64,000 bases of DNA from contig CM070588.1 of the NCBI GenBank assembly GCA_036346355.1, forward strand, positions 21,251,914-21,315,913. The letters are read 5' to 3'. The notes beneath the pieces are model-generated. The model was given only the letters and a program-made list of their open reading frames with translations, did not search any database and was not told where the DNA came from. This DNA is from Rhipidocladum racemiflorum. Taxonomy: Eukaryota > Streptophyta > Magnoliopsida > Poales > Poaceae. The position numbers were made by a program, and so were the translations under genes. Below are positions 32,877-45,323 of this stretch, one piece after another (the stretch's first letter is position 1; each line of letters begins with the position of its first letter).

Positions 32877-35093
32877 CTGAAGGAGGTGTCGTTCTTGGGG
32901 CATGTTCTTTCCGAGCAAGGCGTGGCAGTTGACCCAAGCAAAGTACAGGATGTGCTCAAGTGGGAACAGCCCAAGTCTGTCACCGAGGTTCGCAGTTTTC
33001 TTGGGCTGGCTGGCTATTACCGCCGTTTCATTCGGGATTTCTCCAAGATAGCCAAGCCCATGACCGAATTGTTGAAGAAGGGCACTGAGTTCAAGTGGTC
33101 AGTGGGCGGTGAGCGGGCATTTCAGACTCTAAAGCAGCGCCTCACTGCAGCTCTAGTCCTTACCCAGCCCGACATTCACAAGCCGTTTGATGTGTATTGC
33201 GATGCCTCTGGTATCGGACTTGGCTGTGTGCTTATGCAGGACAATCGAGTTGTCGCTTACGCGTCTCGGCAGCTGAAACGTCATGAAGAGCACTACCCCA
33301 CCCATGATCTGGAGCTTGCAGCAGTGGTCCATGCCTTGAAGATTTGGCGCCACTATCTCCTAGGGAACAAGTGCGACATCTACACCGATCACAAAACCCT
33401 CAAGTACATCTTCACGCAGGCAGACCTGAATATGAGGCAAAGACGGTGGCTTGAGTTGATTAAGGACTACAATTTGGAAGTCCATTACCACCATGGGAAG
33501 GCCAATGTGGTGGCTGACGCATTGAGTCGCAAGGCCCAATGCCATTGCCTCACTCTTCCACCACGGAGTGCCACCCTTTGTGCTGAATTCCAGAAGCTCA
33601 ACCTGGAGATGGTAGAAGAAGGTTACCTGGCTAATGTGGAGTTGAAATCCACATTGCTTGATCAGGTTTGGGAGGCACAAGGTGGAGATGCGGGTGTTAC
33701 CCGCATTCGCAATAACTTGAGTTCTGGTCAGGCCCCTGGTTTTCGTCTAGATGAGCAAGGAACCTTGTGGTTCGGCCAGCGCATAGTTGTCCCGGATGTC
33801 CAAGAGTTGAAGCGGGCGATCCTTGATGAGGCCCATAACTCGTTGCTCACAATCCATCCGGGCAGCAACAAGATGTATCAAGATCTGAAGCGGCAATTTT
33901 GGTGGACTCGCTTGAAGCGTGAAATTGCTCGCTATGTGTCTGAGTGCGATGTCTGTAAAAGGGTGAAGGCTGAACATCTTAAGCCAGCCGGTACTCTTCA
34001 ACCGCTGCCCATCCCTAGTTGGAAATGGGAAGACATCAGTATGGATTTCATTACCGGCTTGCCTCTGACTTCTTCGAGTCATGATTCGATTTGTGTGATA
34101 ATTGACCGGTTGACCAAGTCCACACATTTCCTAGCCGTTCGCACCACCTATAAATCCCGAAAGTATGCGGAGTTGTATATTTCCCGGATTGTGTGCCTTC
34201 ACGGAGTCCCAAAGCGGATAATTTCAGATCGGGGCTCACAGTTTGTCTCCCAGTTCTGGAGAAGTCTGCATGAAGCACTGGGCACGAAGCTACTCCACAG
34301 CTCAGCGTATCACCCTCAAACTGACGGCCAGACCGAGAGAGTCAATCAGATCCTCGAGGATATGCTGAGGGCCTGTGTACTGTCCCACGGGAAGAAATGG
34401 GAAGAATGTCTCCCGTATGCCGAGTTTGCATACAATAACAGCTACCAAACCAGCATCAAAATGTCCCCTTTTGAGGCACTTTATGGTCGTAGCTGCAGAG
34501 CACCCCTCAACTGGTCTGAAAGTGGGGAGCGTTCATTTCTTGGACCTGAATTGGTCATGGAGGCCGAAGAAAAAGTAAGGACTATTCGGGAAAACTTGAG
34601 GATAGCGCAATTGCGACAGAAGAGTTATGCTGATTGCCATAGGAGACCTCTCTCCTTTGACGTTGGCGACTTCGTCTATCTGAAGGTATCTCCTCTCCGA
34701 GGCACTTGCCGGTTTGGGGTTAAAGGAAAACTAGCACCTCGATACATAGGACCATTCCGGGTCCTTGCGAGGTGAGGTCAAGTGGCTTATCAGTTAGAGC
34801 TTCCTCCCACACTCGAGATGGTCCACAATGTCTTCCATGTCTCCCAATTGAAGAAGTGTCTTCGTACTCCTTTCGAGTCACTTGAAGTTGATGACCTCGG
34901 AGTTGTGCCTGAACCGGATCTATCCTATCCAGAACATCCTATCCGGGTTCTGGAAGAAGCGGAACGCAAGACTCAGGGAAGAACGCACAAATTCTACAAG
35001 ATTCAGTGGAGCAATCACACTGCAGATGAAGCTACTTGGGAACCCGAAGATCGCCTAAGGACCGAGTACCCTAAATTCTTCGATACTGTGTAA
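32877..35093 (+). pseudogene. Chromovirus C RNase H, integrase and chromodomain
   Basis: A 629-codon open segment (32886-34772) starts SFLGHVLSEQGVAVDPSK. It contains RNase H (FDVYCDASGIGLGCVLMQ; HYPTHDLELAAVVHALKIWR), the integrase HHCC finger ending CDVCKRVK, and the DDE core: SMDFITGLP (about 34039), ISDRGSQF (about 34219) and DGQTERVNQILED (about 34323). The GPY/F module APRYIGPFRVL follows. A TGA at 34773-34775 interrupts the frame, which then continues through VFHVSQLKKCLRTP to the chromodomain (KIQWSNHTADEATWEPED) and TAA at 35091-35093. Chromodomains target insertion to heterochromatin marks in the family. Only five lesions are visible over all of C gag-pol. Confidence 0.9.
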
Positions 35094-35208
35094 GTGACTA
35101 GTAAGCAAACTCCCCGCAATCCTAAGTTTGTAAATCCGCGCGTGTCTACGCCTTTTATCCGTGTTCCGCCCTGTTTGTGCGTTGTCCTGAATCTCGGGGC
35201 GAGATTCC

Positions 35209-35225
35209 CTTAAGGGGGGAGGGTT
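35209..35225 (+). other. Polypurine tract of chromovirus C
   Basis: CTTAAGGGGGGAGGGTT lies directly before the 3' LTR, preceded by ATCTCGGGGCGAGATT, the counterpart of the D motif. Confidence 0.7.
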
Positions 35226-37171
35226 TGTCAGGGCCCCAAGTTTCAAAAATTCTGGGACATCCGGAGTATCCGGATTTAATATCCGAAGTGTCCGGATCCA
35301 ACCCGGAATGTCCGGATAAATGTCCGGAGTATCCGGATGTGGGCTGACCGAGCACTCCCACCCGGAGTGTCCGGACTAAATGTCCGGAGTCTCCGGGTTA
35401 GTTGTCCGGATTGTCCGGACTCGTCGGGGTGAACACATAAATGCCCGTTTCCTTGGCCCATGTCTCATTTCTACTCCCACCCATTTGCTCTCCTCTACTC
35501 CGGTGACCCCTCCGCCCCTAGCTCCACTCCGGAGAGCTCCCGCCGGCCGGTGACCCTCTGTGGCTCCTCCACGGCGTCCTCTAGCTCGTCCTCAAGCCGG
35601 CATCCTCCTTCCTCCACCCGGTATTGCTTCACCCCCATCTTTCTTGGAGGTAGGTCTTTCTCTTCGGGGTTGGTTCGTGGGTTTCTTGGGTTCTAAGGTC
35701 ATCCATGGTGGGTTTAGAGCTTAGGTTTGGAGTTGAGAGTTGGGGTTGGGCTTCGGAGTTCTAGGGTTTTGAGGTGTGGTCATTCTAGGTTTGGTTTTGG
35801 GGATTTATTTGGCGAGTTTGGGTACTAGTGTGGTAGATCGGGTAGTGGTAATGCCCATCCAAGGGTGGGTTAGGGTTGGCTAAGGGTTCTTGGGTTTGGC
35901 GTCGTTTCTTGTGGATTTGGGTTAGCTATAAGCTTCTCTGGCTTTGCCGCGTGTAGGAAAGTCATAGATCGGGCCCTCGCGGTGTCATCTTAGCGGCACC
36001 TCGATCCCTCGCACTAATTGGGCGCCACACGCCAGGTCCAGAGTATCCGGACAGGCAACCCAGAGTGTCCGGCCTATCCAGACTGTTCGGATATAAAACC
36101 CGGACTGTCTGGGTTAAGCTGGTCTGTCCGGTTGAGTCAAGTTGTCCGCTAAGTCGCTGCTCGTCAGGATTTTCAATTGTGGTTGTTTCATTTGCATGGC
36201 ATGCATCTCATTATGCATTGTATTCGTAGAGACAACGATCCCGAGGGCTTGACGCCTTGTGGCGATCGAGGGTACTATCGGAGAGCGGCCACCGCCGATT
36301 CAAGTAGCGAGAAGATCAAGGCAAGCACCTAAGCATCTTGAACCTTACGTGTAATATATTTTTGTGAATTAACTGCTTATTGGATGTTAAGTGTTGCATT
36401 AGGAGTTGAAATGTGGGATAGGCTAGATCCTATTTGCTGCATGTACCTTTCTTATTGTTGTTGTTGAACACCTCCTTTGGAGCTAGATTATGGGTACTAA
36501 TTGTGCCATGCTTAGTATACTTAGAGGCCGGGTTTGGGCCAAGTGGTGGAAGGTTCCACTGCTTGAGGTGCTACACTTAACAATCTTTGGGAAGGTTTGG
36601 GTGTGGTTGTGGTGAAAAGGTAAAAATTTGAAACCGGGCGGGAAAGATAGACATTTGGGTAAGGAGACTCAACTGTGGTAGTCCCGCCTAAGTCAGTTAA
36701 GGACCGATCCGATGTTTAACCGTAGCTGAGCACACTTTGGTTGATCGCATGCCGGAAATGGGCCGGTAAAGCTATTCTTTCATCGCATGCCGTTCGATGG
36801 GGCATACACCTCATGTGGTTGGACGTGGTTGAGGGCGGGGCTTAGGCCGGCTCTCGAGTGCCAAGCTGGGCTTGGGGCCGCTCGAGGGGGTGCTAGGTTT
36901 CCGGACCGCATGAAGATGTCCCCAACGGATTGTATGGATGGGAAAATGGTTGACATGAGGTTCCTTCGTGCACATGTCGTGTGATCAATGCTTCCCTGCA
37001 GGGTTAATTAAGCGATTCGAATTGCCGCACTCTCGGAGATGAGCACGCTTGGTTACATGTTACTACACGTTGTAATAACTTGAACTGAAGTTCGCCGTTG
37101 GGCTTGAGCTCGAAATGAATGTGGTTACTTGTTGTAATTTGTTAATTGTCAACTACACATTAGAAGTAGGT
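35226..37171 (+). mobile_element. 3' LTR of chromovirus C, left part
   Basis: Matches 27585-29549 with few differences, begins TGTCAGGGCCCC and is cut at 37171 by solo LTR E. TAGGT at 37167-37171 is the target duplication of E. Exon 1 of the small LTR ORF is open here too (35460 onward). Exon 2 (about 36231-36320) has acquired 4 nt and local differences relative to the 5' copy. The GC donor at 36321 is kept. Confidence 0.9.
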
Positions 37172-37452
37172 TGTAACGCCCGTGTTTGTAATTAAGCTTA
37201 ATTAGGCTAACTAAGTGTGGTTTAGTGCTCTGTAAAGTTTTCCAGTTTGAATTTGGAGTTAATTGCCTTGAATTTGATTTTGTCGTTTCGTTTGATTGTT
37301 TTCCCCGATTGGAGTCTCAGAATCCGAAATTGGGTGAAATTTAAAATCGTGAGAGCTAGATCCCAAACCTAAGTTTTAAAACCTTTATTAGGACCCCTCG
37401 AACCTATTCCAATAGTCCTCAAGTTAGTTGATTGGAGAACCATCGCAAAAAC

Positions 37453-37460
37453 TATAAAAA
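37453..37460 (+). promoter_or_regulatory. TATA box in the E LTR
   Basis: TATAAAAA lies 281 bp into the LTR and about 43 bp before the in-frame ATG at 37503, a normal plant core-promoter spacing. Confidence 0.6.
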
Positions 37461-37502
37461 TCCCCGAGTTTTCTGCTGCCGGGCGGGAGTGCACTTTTGC
37501 TC

Positions 37503-40500
37503 ATGCAGTACTACGGCCGAGCGGCAGATCTGCCGCCCGAGCGGTATCTTCGGTCGAGCGATAGATTTTGGTCCTGTGCTCGTGTTTATCTCTTTGCCTC
37601 GGTATGCGTGCACGTCTCAGCCTCTAAAAGTACCAGCAGGCACCTCCTCTCCCTCTCCTCTCTCATTTCTCCTCCTCTCCTCCTCCTTCTTCCTCTCTTC
37701 TCCTTCCTCTCTCTCCATTGGAGGTTTCTCCTCCTCCTCGCCATCTCCAGCCAGTTGAAGCTCCAGGAGGCTGTGTGGGAGCAGGAGCAAGGGTGGAGAA
37801 GCGTCTCTAAGCTGACAAGGAACTCCACACGAGGTAGGGCTTGAAGCTAAACCTAAACCCTAGGTGCAGATGCAAACCCTAGCTCTTCCTTGACTTGTAA
37901 TAGTTCTTTACGTCCTAGTTAAACTCTAGAAACCCTGGTTTTTGTGGTGCATAGTCGTTTTCCGAATAGTTAAACCTAGGTCAAGGGTAGAAGAATCCTT
38001 CCGCGTGATCGAGTAGTTTCTGTAACCCTGATCTACGCTTCGTTGGACTCATTCGCTGCAAGAAGCCATCTCTCGAATTCTCGGAGCCCTTTCCTTTCGA
38101 AACCCTAACTCCGGGAAGTCAGGGAAATGTCCTGCGGATGTTTTCTTAGAGCCTCGTAAGTCGTTTCTTGTGGGAGGATCGAGTTTGTACTCGATTCGAG
38201 ACGAGAATCGAATTCAGAGTAGGTTAGGTTTTTCGGTCCTTAGAGGTCTGATTGTCGTGTGCCGAGGGTTATAGCCAGTTCCTCGATCTTATGGAACCCT
38301 AGTGCATTTTTGGACCTATTGCGCTTGTTGCGAATCCGTCGTTCCGAAGGATTTGCAAAAGATGCGCTTTGGGCATTCGGAGCGATTTTGTGTTCTGAAG
38401 TTCCAAAGCTCACAAGCCTAGCGCGTATAAGTCCTTAATGCCGTAGAGAACCCGTGGCCACGAAGAAACTCGAGTTTCGACACCTTCTGGTTTGAAATCC
38501 GTTTTCGCGTCAATATCGGGAGAGAAAGGATCCGAAAAGTGAGATTTTGAGCAAATGAGCTCGAAACTTGACAAAACCTCCGTGAATAAGTCCTATGGGT
38601 CCCTAGGAACCTATCCATGCACTTACGTCGAAGTTCCGGGGGCTAGTGCGCAAAATCTCAATTTTTGGATTTTGATCTCGAAGTGACCGGCACTACCGCT
38701 GGGTGAGGGCAGTACTGCCGGAGGGTCCGGCACTACCGGGTTTAGAACGCCGGTAGTTATTTTCCAGAGAGCAACCCTTTTCGATCCCCGGACAGCGGCA
38801 CTACCGGGCAATTCAGCCGGTACTGCCGGAGTGACCTGCGGCACTACCGGCTCTGATGGCTTGCAGACGCCGTGAAAGAACGGCACTACCGCCCCCACGG
38901 TGATCACCGGCCTCTGGGAGAAAGTTTAGAATCTCTTTTTCCGTCTAGGTTCTCGTTTTCCGTTTTCGCTTCTTTTTGGATTTTGATTGCTTCTTTCCCT
39001 ATTTTGATCGATGATTTTGGTCTCGTTGCTTTTCGTGTAGACGTAGACACTTCGAACGTTGCCAACAATCCCGACTACGTCCCGGAGACCGATTTCACCG
39101 AAGAGCAAACAGGCAAGCACCTCCTTGACCATTTTGAATCCCATATTTGCGAATTCTTATTTTTGATTGCCAAAACTATTATGCATGCTCATAAATTTAT
39201 AAAAAGTGATAATTTTCGGTCCTTAGAGGTCTGATTGTCGTGTGCCGAGGGTTATAGCCAGTTCTTCGATCTTATGGAACCCTGGTGCATTTTTGGACCT
39301 ATTGCGCTTGTTGCGAATCCGTCGTTCCGAAGGATTTGCAAAAGATGCGCTTTGGGCATTCGGAGCGATTTTGTGTTCTGAAGTTCCAAAGCTCACAATC
39401 CTAGCGCGTATAAGTCCTTAATGCCGTAGAGAACCTGTGGCCGCGAAGAAACTCGAGTTTCGACACCTTCTGGGTTGAAATCCGTTTTCGCGTCAATATC
39501 GGGAGAGAAAGGATCCGAAAAGTGAGATTTTGAGCAAACGAGCTCGAAACTTGACGAAACCTGCGTGAATAAGTCCCATGGGTCCCCAGGAACCTATCCA
39601 TGCACTTACGTCGAAGTTCCGGGGGCTAGTGCGCAAAATCTCAATTTTTGGATTTTGGTCTCGAAGTGACCGGCACTACCATTGGTGAGGCGATGCGCCG
39701 GAGGTCCGGCACTACCGGGTTTAGAACGCCGGTAGTTATTTTCCAGAGAGAAACCCTTTTCGATCCCCGGACAGCGGCACTACCGGGCAATTCAGCCAGA
39801 TCTTGCCGAGTGACTGCGGCACTGAGACTCTGATGGCCGCTTGCCCGTCGAGCGGCACTACCGCCCCCACAAATGATCACTGGCCTGGGAGAAAGTTTAG
39901 AATCTCTTTTTCCGTCTAGGTTCTTGTTTTCCGTTTTCGCTTCTTTTTGGATTTTGATTGCTTCTTTGCCTATTTTGATCGATGATTTTGGTCTCGTTGC
40001 TTTTCGTGTAGACGTAGACACTTCGAACGTTGCCGACGATCCCGACTACGTCCCGGAGACCGATTTCACCGAAGAGCAAACAGGCAAGCACCTCCTTGAC
40101 CATTTTGAATCCCATATTTGCGAATTCCTATTTTTGATTGCCAAAACTATTATGCATGCTCATAAATTTATTAAAAGTGATAATTTGTGGGAAGCAGTAG
40201 TTAAACCAAAAATTGTTGGATTACCTCAATTTAATCTGAATATGCAATCCTTGATAGACTTAAGAATAATTTAGACACGTTAGTAAGTGTCAGAGGGTAT
40301 TAAAGAATAATAGTTGCATATGCTTAGCTCAGCAGTAGAATTGGTTGCAGGAGATCATGATGTTCTTATTCATAAACTGCTGGAACTATAGGATGGGTGA
40401 AGGGTGTGAGGTTGGAATTGGAGGTTTTGGGGTTTTGTTGGAAAAAGGGAATGGTTGCGTGAGAAGAATGGAAAAACTTGGAGAGTTTAGACCGGGCGAG

Positions 40501-43500
40501 ATGTTTGGTGGTTTGGAGTTGGTGGTATTTGGCCGGGTAATTGTCGGGACCCCGAATTTGCAAATCCGGACCCTCTGTGTATTCAGCACTAGTCCAGGAA
40601 CGCGCTAGTGCACACAGTCTTAACATCGGTAAATATCACAATCATACCACTCAGTACCAATAAAGTACTTTATTTAAATAGTCAAACTGGTTACTTGACC
40701 TTATGGTCAAGTTACAAATATATGCCTCGCAAGGCGAAGCTTATTCAGAGAAAAATAATAGCAGCGGAAAATCAAATAACTCGTGGCGCCATCCAAGATA
40801 CCACAGGCAATCGATCGGGCTCGCTTCCCTAAGCTGCACGGATCCTCTTGGAGTTCCTCCTCCAAAGCCGTATAGTCTCCTCTTCAACTGGTGTTGTGTT
40901 GAGGCAAGGGTGAGTACTTGGTACTCAGCAAGTCATGCACAGAATGCAAGCTAATATACTACATGCATGGCTTGGTACAAAGGAATAGCTCAAGGTATAT
41001 TTGCAGTAAACAGCATTTGAAAAGTAATGTAAGTAGATTCGAAAGCAGTAGAAATAAGTAAAGCATAAGTAACTATTCAAGAATGTTTGGTAAACATCTT
41101 TCCCATCCTAAACCACATTTCCATCAACTTCATTATTAATCTGGCCCAACCTTTCAAACCAAAGTTATTTTTGAGAAAATCTAACCCTTGACTGTAATTC
41201 CCGAGCGATGTCCAATTCCGCGGACACGGCTATTCGAATAGATTCTAAACTCTGCAGAGGTTATGCACTTTACCCACAAGATACAGTCAAACACCACAAA
41301 GGCGAGTTCCCGTAACAAAGTCTTTTGGAAACTTCTAACAATACAAGTGGTCCTCCCCGGTTATTGCGCACTAACCCTTCCCTTCGCTAAGGCGAAGTCT
41401 AGGCCAATCAACCGTTAGATGGGTACCTGGCCTCACTTCCAGACGCTCCCCGCACAACTTACACAAAGGGTGTAGTTGACCTCCCGAGGTCCCACAGTGC
41501 GTTATTAGCAACTTAGTCAACTAGGTCCGTCCCATTACGAGACATGTGGTTGCACGTTAGACCCAGTTCAAAGGCTTGCAAGGTTAAGTCCTTAGGGTGA
41601 CCAGGGCAAGACTACCCAAGAACCAAATCAACACTCCCAATGCCACAACCGGCCCACTGATTACTCTTGCCACATGCCCTGGAAAAACTGCTTATCAAAC
41701 CCCGCTTGATTACCATGCACCACGTGCCATCAACATCACATGATTCCTTTCCAAAACAGGTTCAATATATCATTAAGTCAATATTAACATTTGATTGTCC
41801 AAAATCATGTCATGAGCACGTGTGTGTCTAAGCAAGGTACTACAACGGTCTAAACCCATGTTGGCGATTTAATAATGTCCAACTAGTAATCCACAACTAG
41901 GGTGACAAGGGGTCATGGCACATACTTAAATAATCAAGGTGTCATACAAAGAAATTGGTATTTATCTAACCCCCATGTTTAAACAAAGTATTTTTCTAAT
42001 TGAACTAGCATGCAATAGTTTAAATCAAAATAGATTTCGAAATAGGATCAACATGGTCAAAGCACAACTTGCCTTCAAAAAGTACTTGTTCTTGGTCTTG
42101 AGTTGGATCCTGAGTCAATACTTCTCCTTCGAATCCCTCCAGCACTTCAACGTCTACTCGTAAAGCGTGCAAATAGCAAATACACGAATAAACAATAGGC
42201 AAAAAGTGTCCAAACATCCAAATAAAATCCATAAACAGAGAGAACATAATTTTATGAGTTTTTAGAAACTGGAATCGTCAAATTTGGAGTTAAGACGCAA
42301 AAGTTATGATTATTTAAAGTTTAAATAATCAATTAAATAATTTTGCAGAGAAAAACTTTAGTCCAAAAATTAATTAAAATTCATATTTAGGTAGGTCTCA
42401 ATTTTATACAAATTTAGAAATTTGAATCACTCAAATCAGAGTTGAAACGCAAAACTTATAAGCGTTTGAAGTTTGAAACAAAATCTGAAATCATTATTTC
42501 GAATTAATAAATCATTTTCTTTTTTCGGAAATTAATTATTGCGTCAGCATGGACACGTGGCAGCACCGATTGGTCTGCCGACGCCACCGGCGTCCATGGA
42601 CTCGGTCCACGCCGGCCGGGTCTACCGTGGACCCGGCCCACGGCCACGCGGTCGCCGACATGTGGGCCCACTCGGGTGACGCCATCGCTGACGTCCGCGG
42701 GGCTCCGCCCACGGTGCTGACAGGGGGGACCTACCGTTGACGTCAGGGGTGACGACACGGTGCGGTCGCTGACACGCGGGCCCCGCGTGTCAGTGACCCA
42801 CGCGCACGCCCGCGTGGCGCGGCGGTTCGGCTCCCTGGACACGTGGCACGATCGTAGCCGTTGGTTTGAAAACCGACGGCTAGGATTGGATTTGGGCCTC
42901 CAGTGCTTGGGCGCACGGGTTGATCTGGGCCGTTGGATCTTGATCTAACGGTCCAGATCCAATCTAGCCTGGTGCAGCTCCCGCTACGTGGCACGACCTA
43001 AGCCGTTGGATCTAGATCAAACGGTTGAGATTAGATCTAGGATTTTCAACGGGGAAGTCACCGAGGGTGACGTGGCGCGATCTGAGCCCTTGGATCTTGA
43101 TCGGACGGTTGGTGGAGCTCGGGGTCGGCGATGGCTTCACGGCGAAGTCGTGGCTACCGGCACTGAGGACGGCGACCACACGAACGGCGTTTGGGACGTG
43201 CTCCGGCGAGGTGAAGGGTCTCTTCGGGTGCGCCTGGCTTCGTGGGTTCCGGATCTGGGGTCAATGGCGGCAGGGGACGGCGGACGGCGGCGGAATCAAG
43301 CAAAACCACAGCGGAGGGATGCTATGACTCCGTGGCGATTCCGGCGGATCTACGGGCGGCGAGGCTCGGTGAGGTAGGGCAGAGTGCGCGGGTCACGGCA
43401 GCGGTCCCTGGTACCACCGTATTTAAATGCCCTCGGCATGCAGCGACGGATCGGAACCCTAATCCTACGGCGGCGACAAGCGGAGGAGTCCGGCTCGAAC

Positions 43501-45323
43501 TCGGCGGGGACGATGACGCACGGCCGTCCACGTGGCACGATCAACGGCCACGATCGCGTGGACGCGATCGGATCCGTGCCGGATTCGACCGAAGCGGTAC
43601 GGGAAGATCCTGACCGTTGGATCTTGATCCAACGGTTAGGATCGATTAGGTTTTGGAGTTGGTTTGGTCGAGTCACGTGGCTCGGGTCGGACTCGAACTC
43701 GAGTCTGACTCGGGCTCGGTCGGATGAACAGTACTTGACCCGACTTGAATTTCCAGCGATTTAATATTTAAAATAATTCCCAGTAATTCATTTAATTCAT
43801 TAAAAATAGCAAAATACTCGGAAAAATTCCAGAAAAATTCTGGAAAATATTTTAGGGTATTTGGGACTTAAATAAAATATTTCCAACAAAATTTTATTTG
43901 CAAAATTAAATTCTTTAATTATTTCAAAATGGAATAAATTCAAATAAATTCCAAATAAATCCAAATAAATTCCAGAAAATTCCAAAAATTCACCAATGTG
44001 CCAAATCACACATGAATTTAAGAAAAGCAAAATTTTGGGGTGTTACAGTAATGGTTCCGGTTGGTAGGCTGGTTTCAGGTTCGGATTGGTTGTCAGGCCG
44101 TTGGCTAGTTTGGAGTGGTTTGGTCTCAGTTGGTCCCTTGCTATGGGGAGGTTGAAGGCTAGTGTGTGCTCGGTGGGGCCGCAAATGTCGATCATCTGTG
44201 GCCATAGCAAGTGGGTTTGGAAGATCTCGCCTGAGTCACCCTAAGGACCGAACTTGGTGCTATTTACTGGGTGTAATACGTGCAACCACATGTGCCAGTG
44301 TGGGATGGCCTCAACCTAGTACGGGGAAAAGGGATCTGACCCTGCATTATTGGAGGGCAAAGAGGATTGGATGCACTTGTGGTGTCGGTGCATTCTAGGG
44401 ACTTTCTTGTCGAGGCATCGAAGGAAAGTTTACCCAATACAACGGTAATGCCTACTACAGGGAGGTCGTGGGCTTGTGGGTGCCTATGGGAACCACCGCG
44501 CCTCTGTGGTTGTAGTTGGGAATGCACGTTACGGGTCTGGCAGATTAGAACACCAATCTCTCGAAAGGTTCCGTCACTGTCTAGCAAATCGGGTACTTCG
44601 GTATCGCGAGGCATGGATGACGTGATTGCTAGAACATGTCATGTGGGTACAGTGTACAGGCTCTGCAGAGATAAATAAACTAATCGATTAGCCGTGCTCA
44701 CGGTCATGAGCAGCTTGGAAAGTATTATCAAGTATAGATTTTGGGTCTGGGTTGACTTCTGGGAAAATGGGTTTCGAGGTTAGTTTGTGTTGGTCGGGTG
44801 TGTGTTTGGATCTTGGGTTCGGATAAGGTGCAGGTGGTTGGTTGTTTTGGTGAAAGGAATGGTGGGATGGTTGATTTGGTTAATGGTTTATCTATTATTA
44901 ATTGTTTGAAATGTTTTCTTCAGCTTCTTTTATAAAAATGCGAATGTGAATCTATTATCATATTACAAGCAAAATCTGCTTTGTGCTCAAAAGACTAGTG
45001 TAGTAACCTTTTAATCATTGATTTAACCTACATTTTATATGTATACATTCCATACACTAAAGTCTTGCGAGTACATACGTGTACTCACCGTTTGCTCTAA
45101 CGGACTTTGGTCAGAAGGAGAAGAAGCAGGTAATGATGCAGATGTACCTGCATTTAGTCGCAGTCACGATGACGCCGATTCTACCGGGCTTAGCTGGTTT
45201 CCTTCCATCGATTTGCTCGAGGGTGGAGGCACACCGCGTGTTCCTTTTCTGAGTTTCATTGGCGTTGGACGATTCTTTTGGACTTGTGCCGGCTGTAGGC
45301 CGAGACTTGTAAAGTTAAACTAA
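37503..45323 (+). CDS. Predicted spliced small ORF in the family E LTR
   Basis: Exon 1 (37503-37833), exon 2 (39041-39112, or its duplicate 40012-40083) and exon 3 (45115-45323) join in one frame to 612 nt, 203 codons plus TAA, all junctions phase 1. Exon 1 encodes MQYYGRAADLPPERYL and later a leucine/serine-rich stretch from CT-rich DNA, which could be mere composition. Exon 2 encodes DTSNVANNPDYVPETDFTEE, and exon 3 starts EGEEAGNDADVPAFSRSHDD, similar to D exon 3 (EEGTGDDV). The intron before exon 3 begins with GC and now holds a 3.5 kb B solo LTR. No homologue known to me. The chain of phases and similarity to D argue for coding, but a leader RNA is an alternative. Confidence 0.4.
37640..37745. 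repeat. CT-rich low-complexity tract in E exon 1
   Basis: Almost only C and T, runs such as CTCCTCCTCTCCTCC. It resembles the pyrimidine-rich 5' UTR of plant genes. Confidence 0.8.
38230..40185 (+). repeat. Tandem duplication, 983 bp, in the E LTR
   Basis: TTTTCGGTCCTTAGAGGTCT begins copies at 38230 and 39213. The copies (38230-39212 and 39213-about 40185) are nearly identical apart from clustered differences in the repeat-rich part at 38690-38900 versus 39665-39880. Each copy holds a full second exon with acceptor and GC donor. Each also has several GGCACTACCG motifs. Confidence 0.9.
40542..44047 (-). mobile_element. Family B solo LTR (3506 bp), TSD GTAAT
   Basis: It begins TGTCGGGACCCCG and ends GGGGTGTTACA with perfect GTAAT duplications (40537-40541 and 44048-44052), inserted in the last intron of the E LTR. 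Minus-strand modules: TATA-like ATTTAAATA near 43420-43428, exon-1 donor CTCG|GTGACT near 43065, exon 2 42153-42073 (81 nt), GC donor at 42072, hairpin 40926-40912. The last exon has lost one base, which shifts its frame. Palindromes built on CCGTTGGATC occur at about 42930, 43004 and 43614-43635. Confidence 0.9.
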
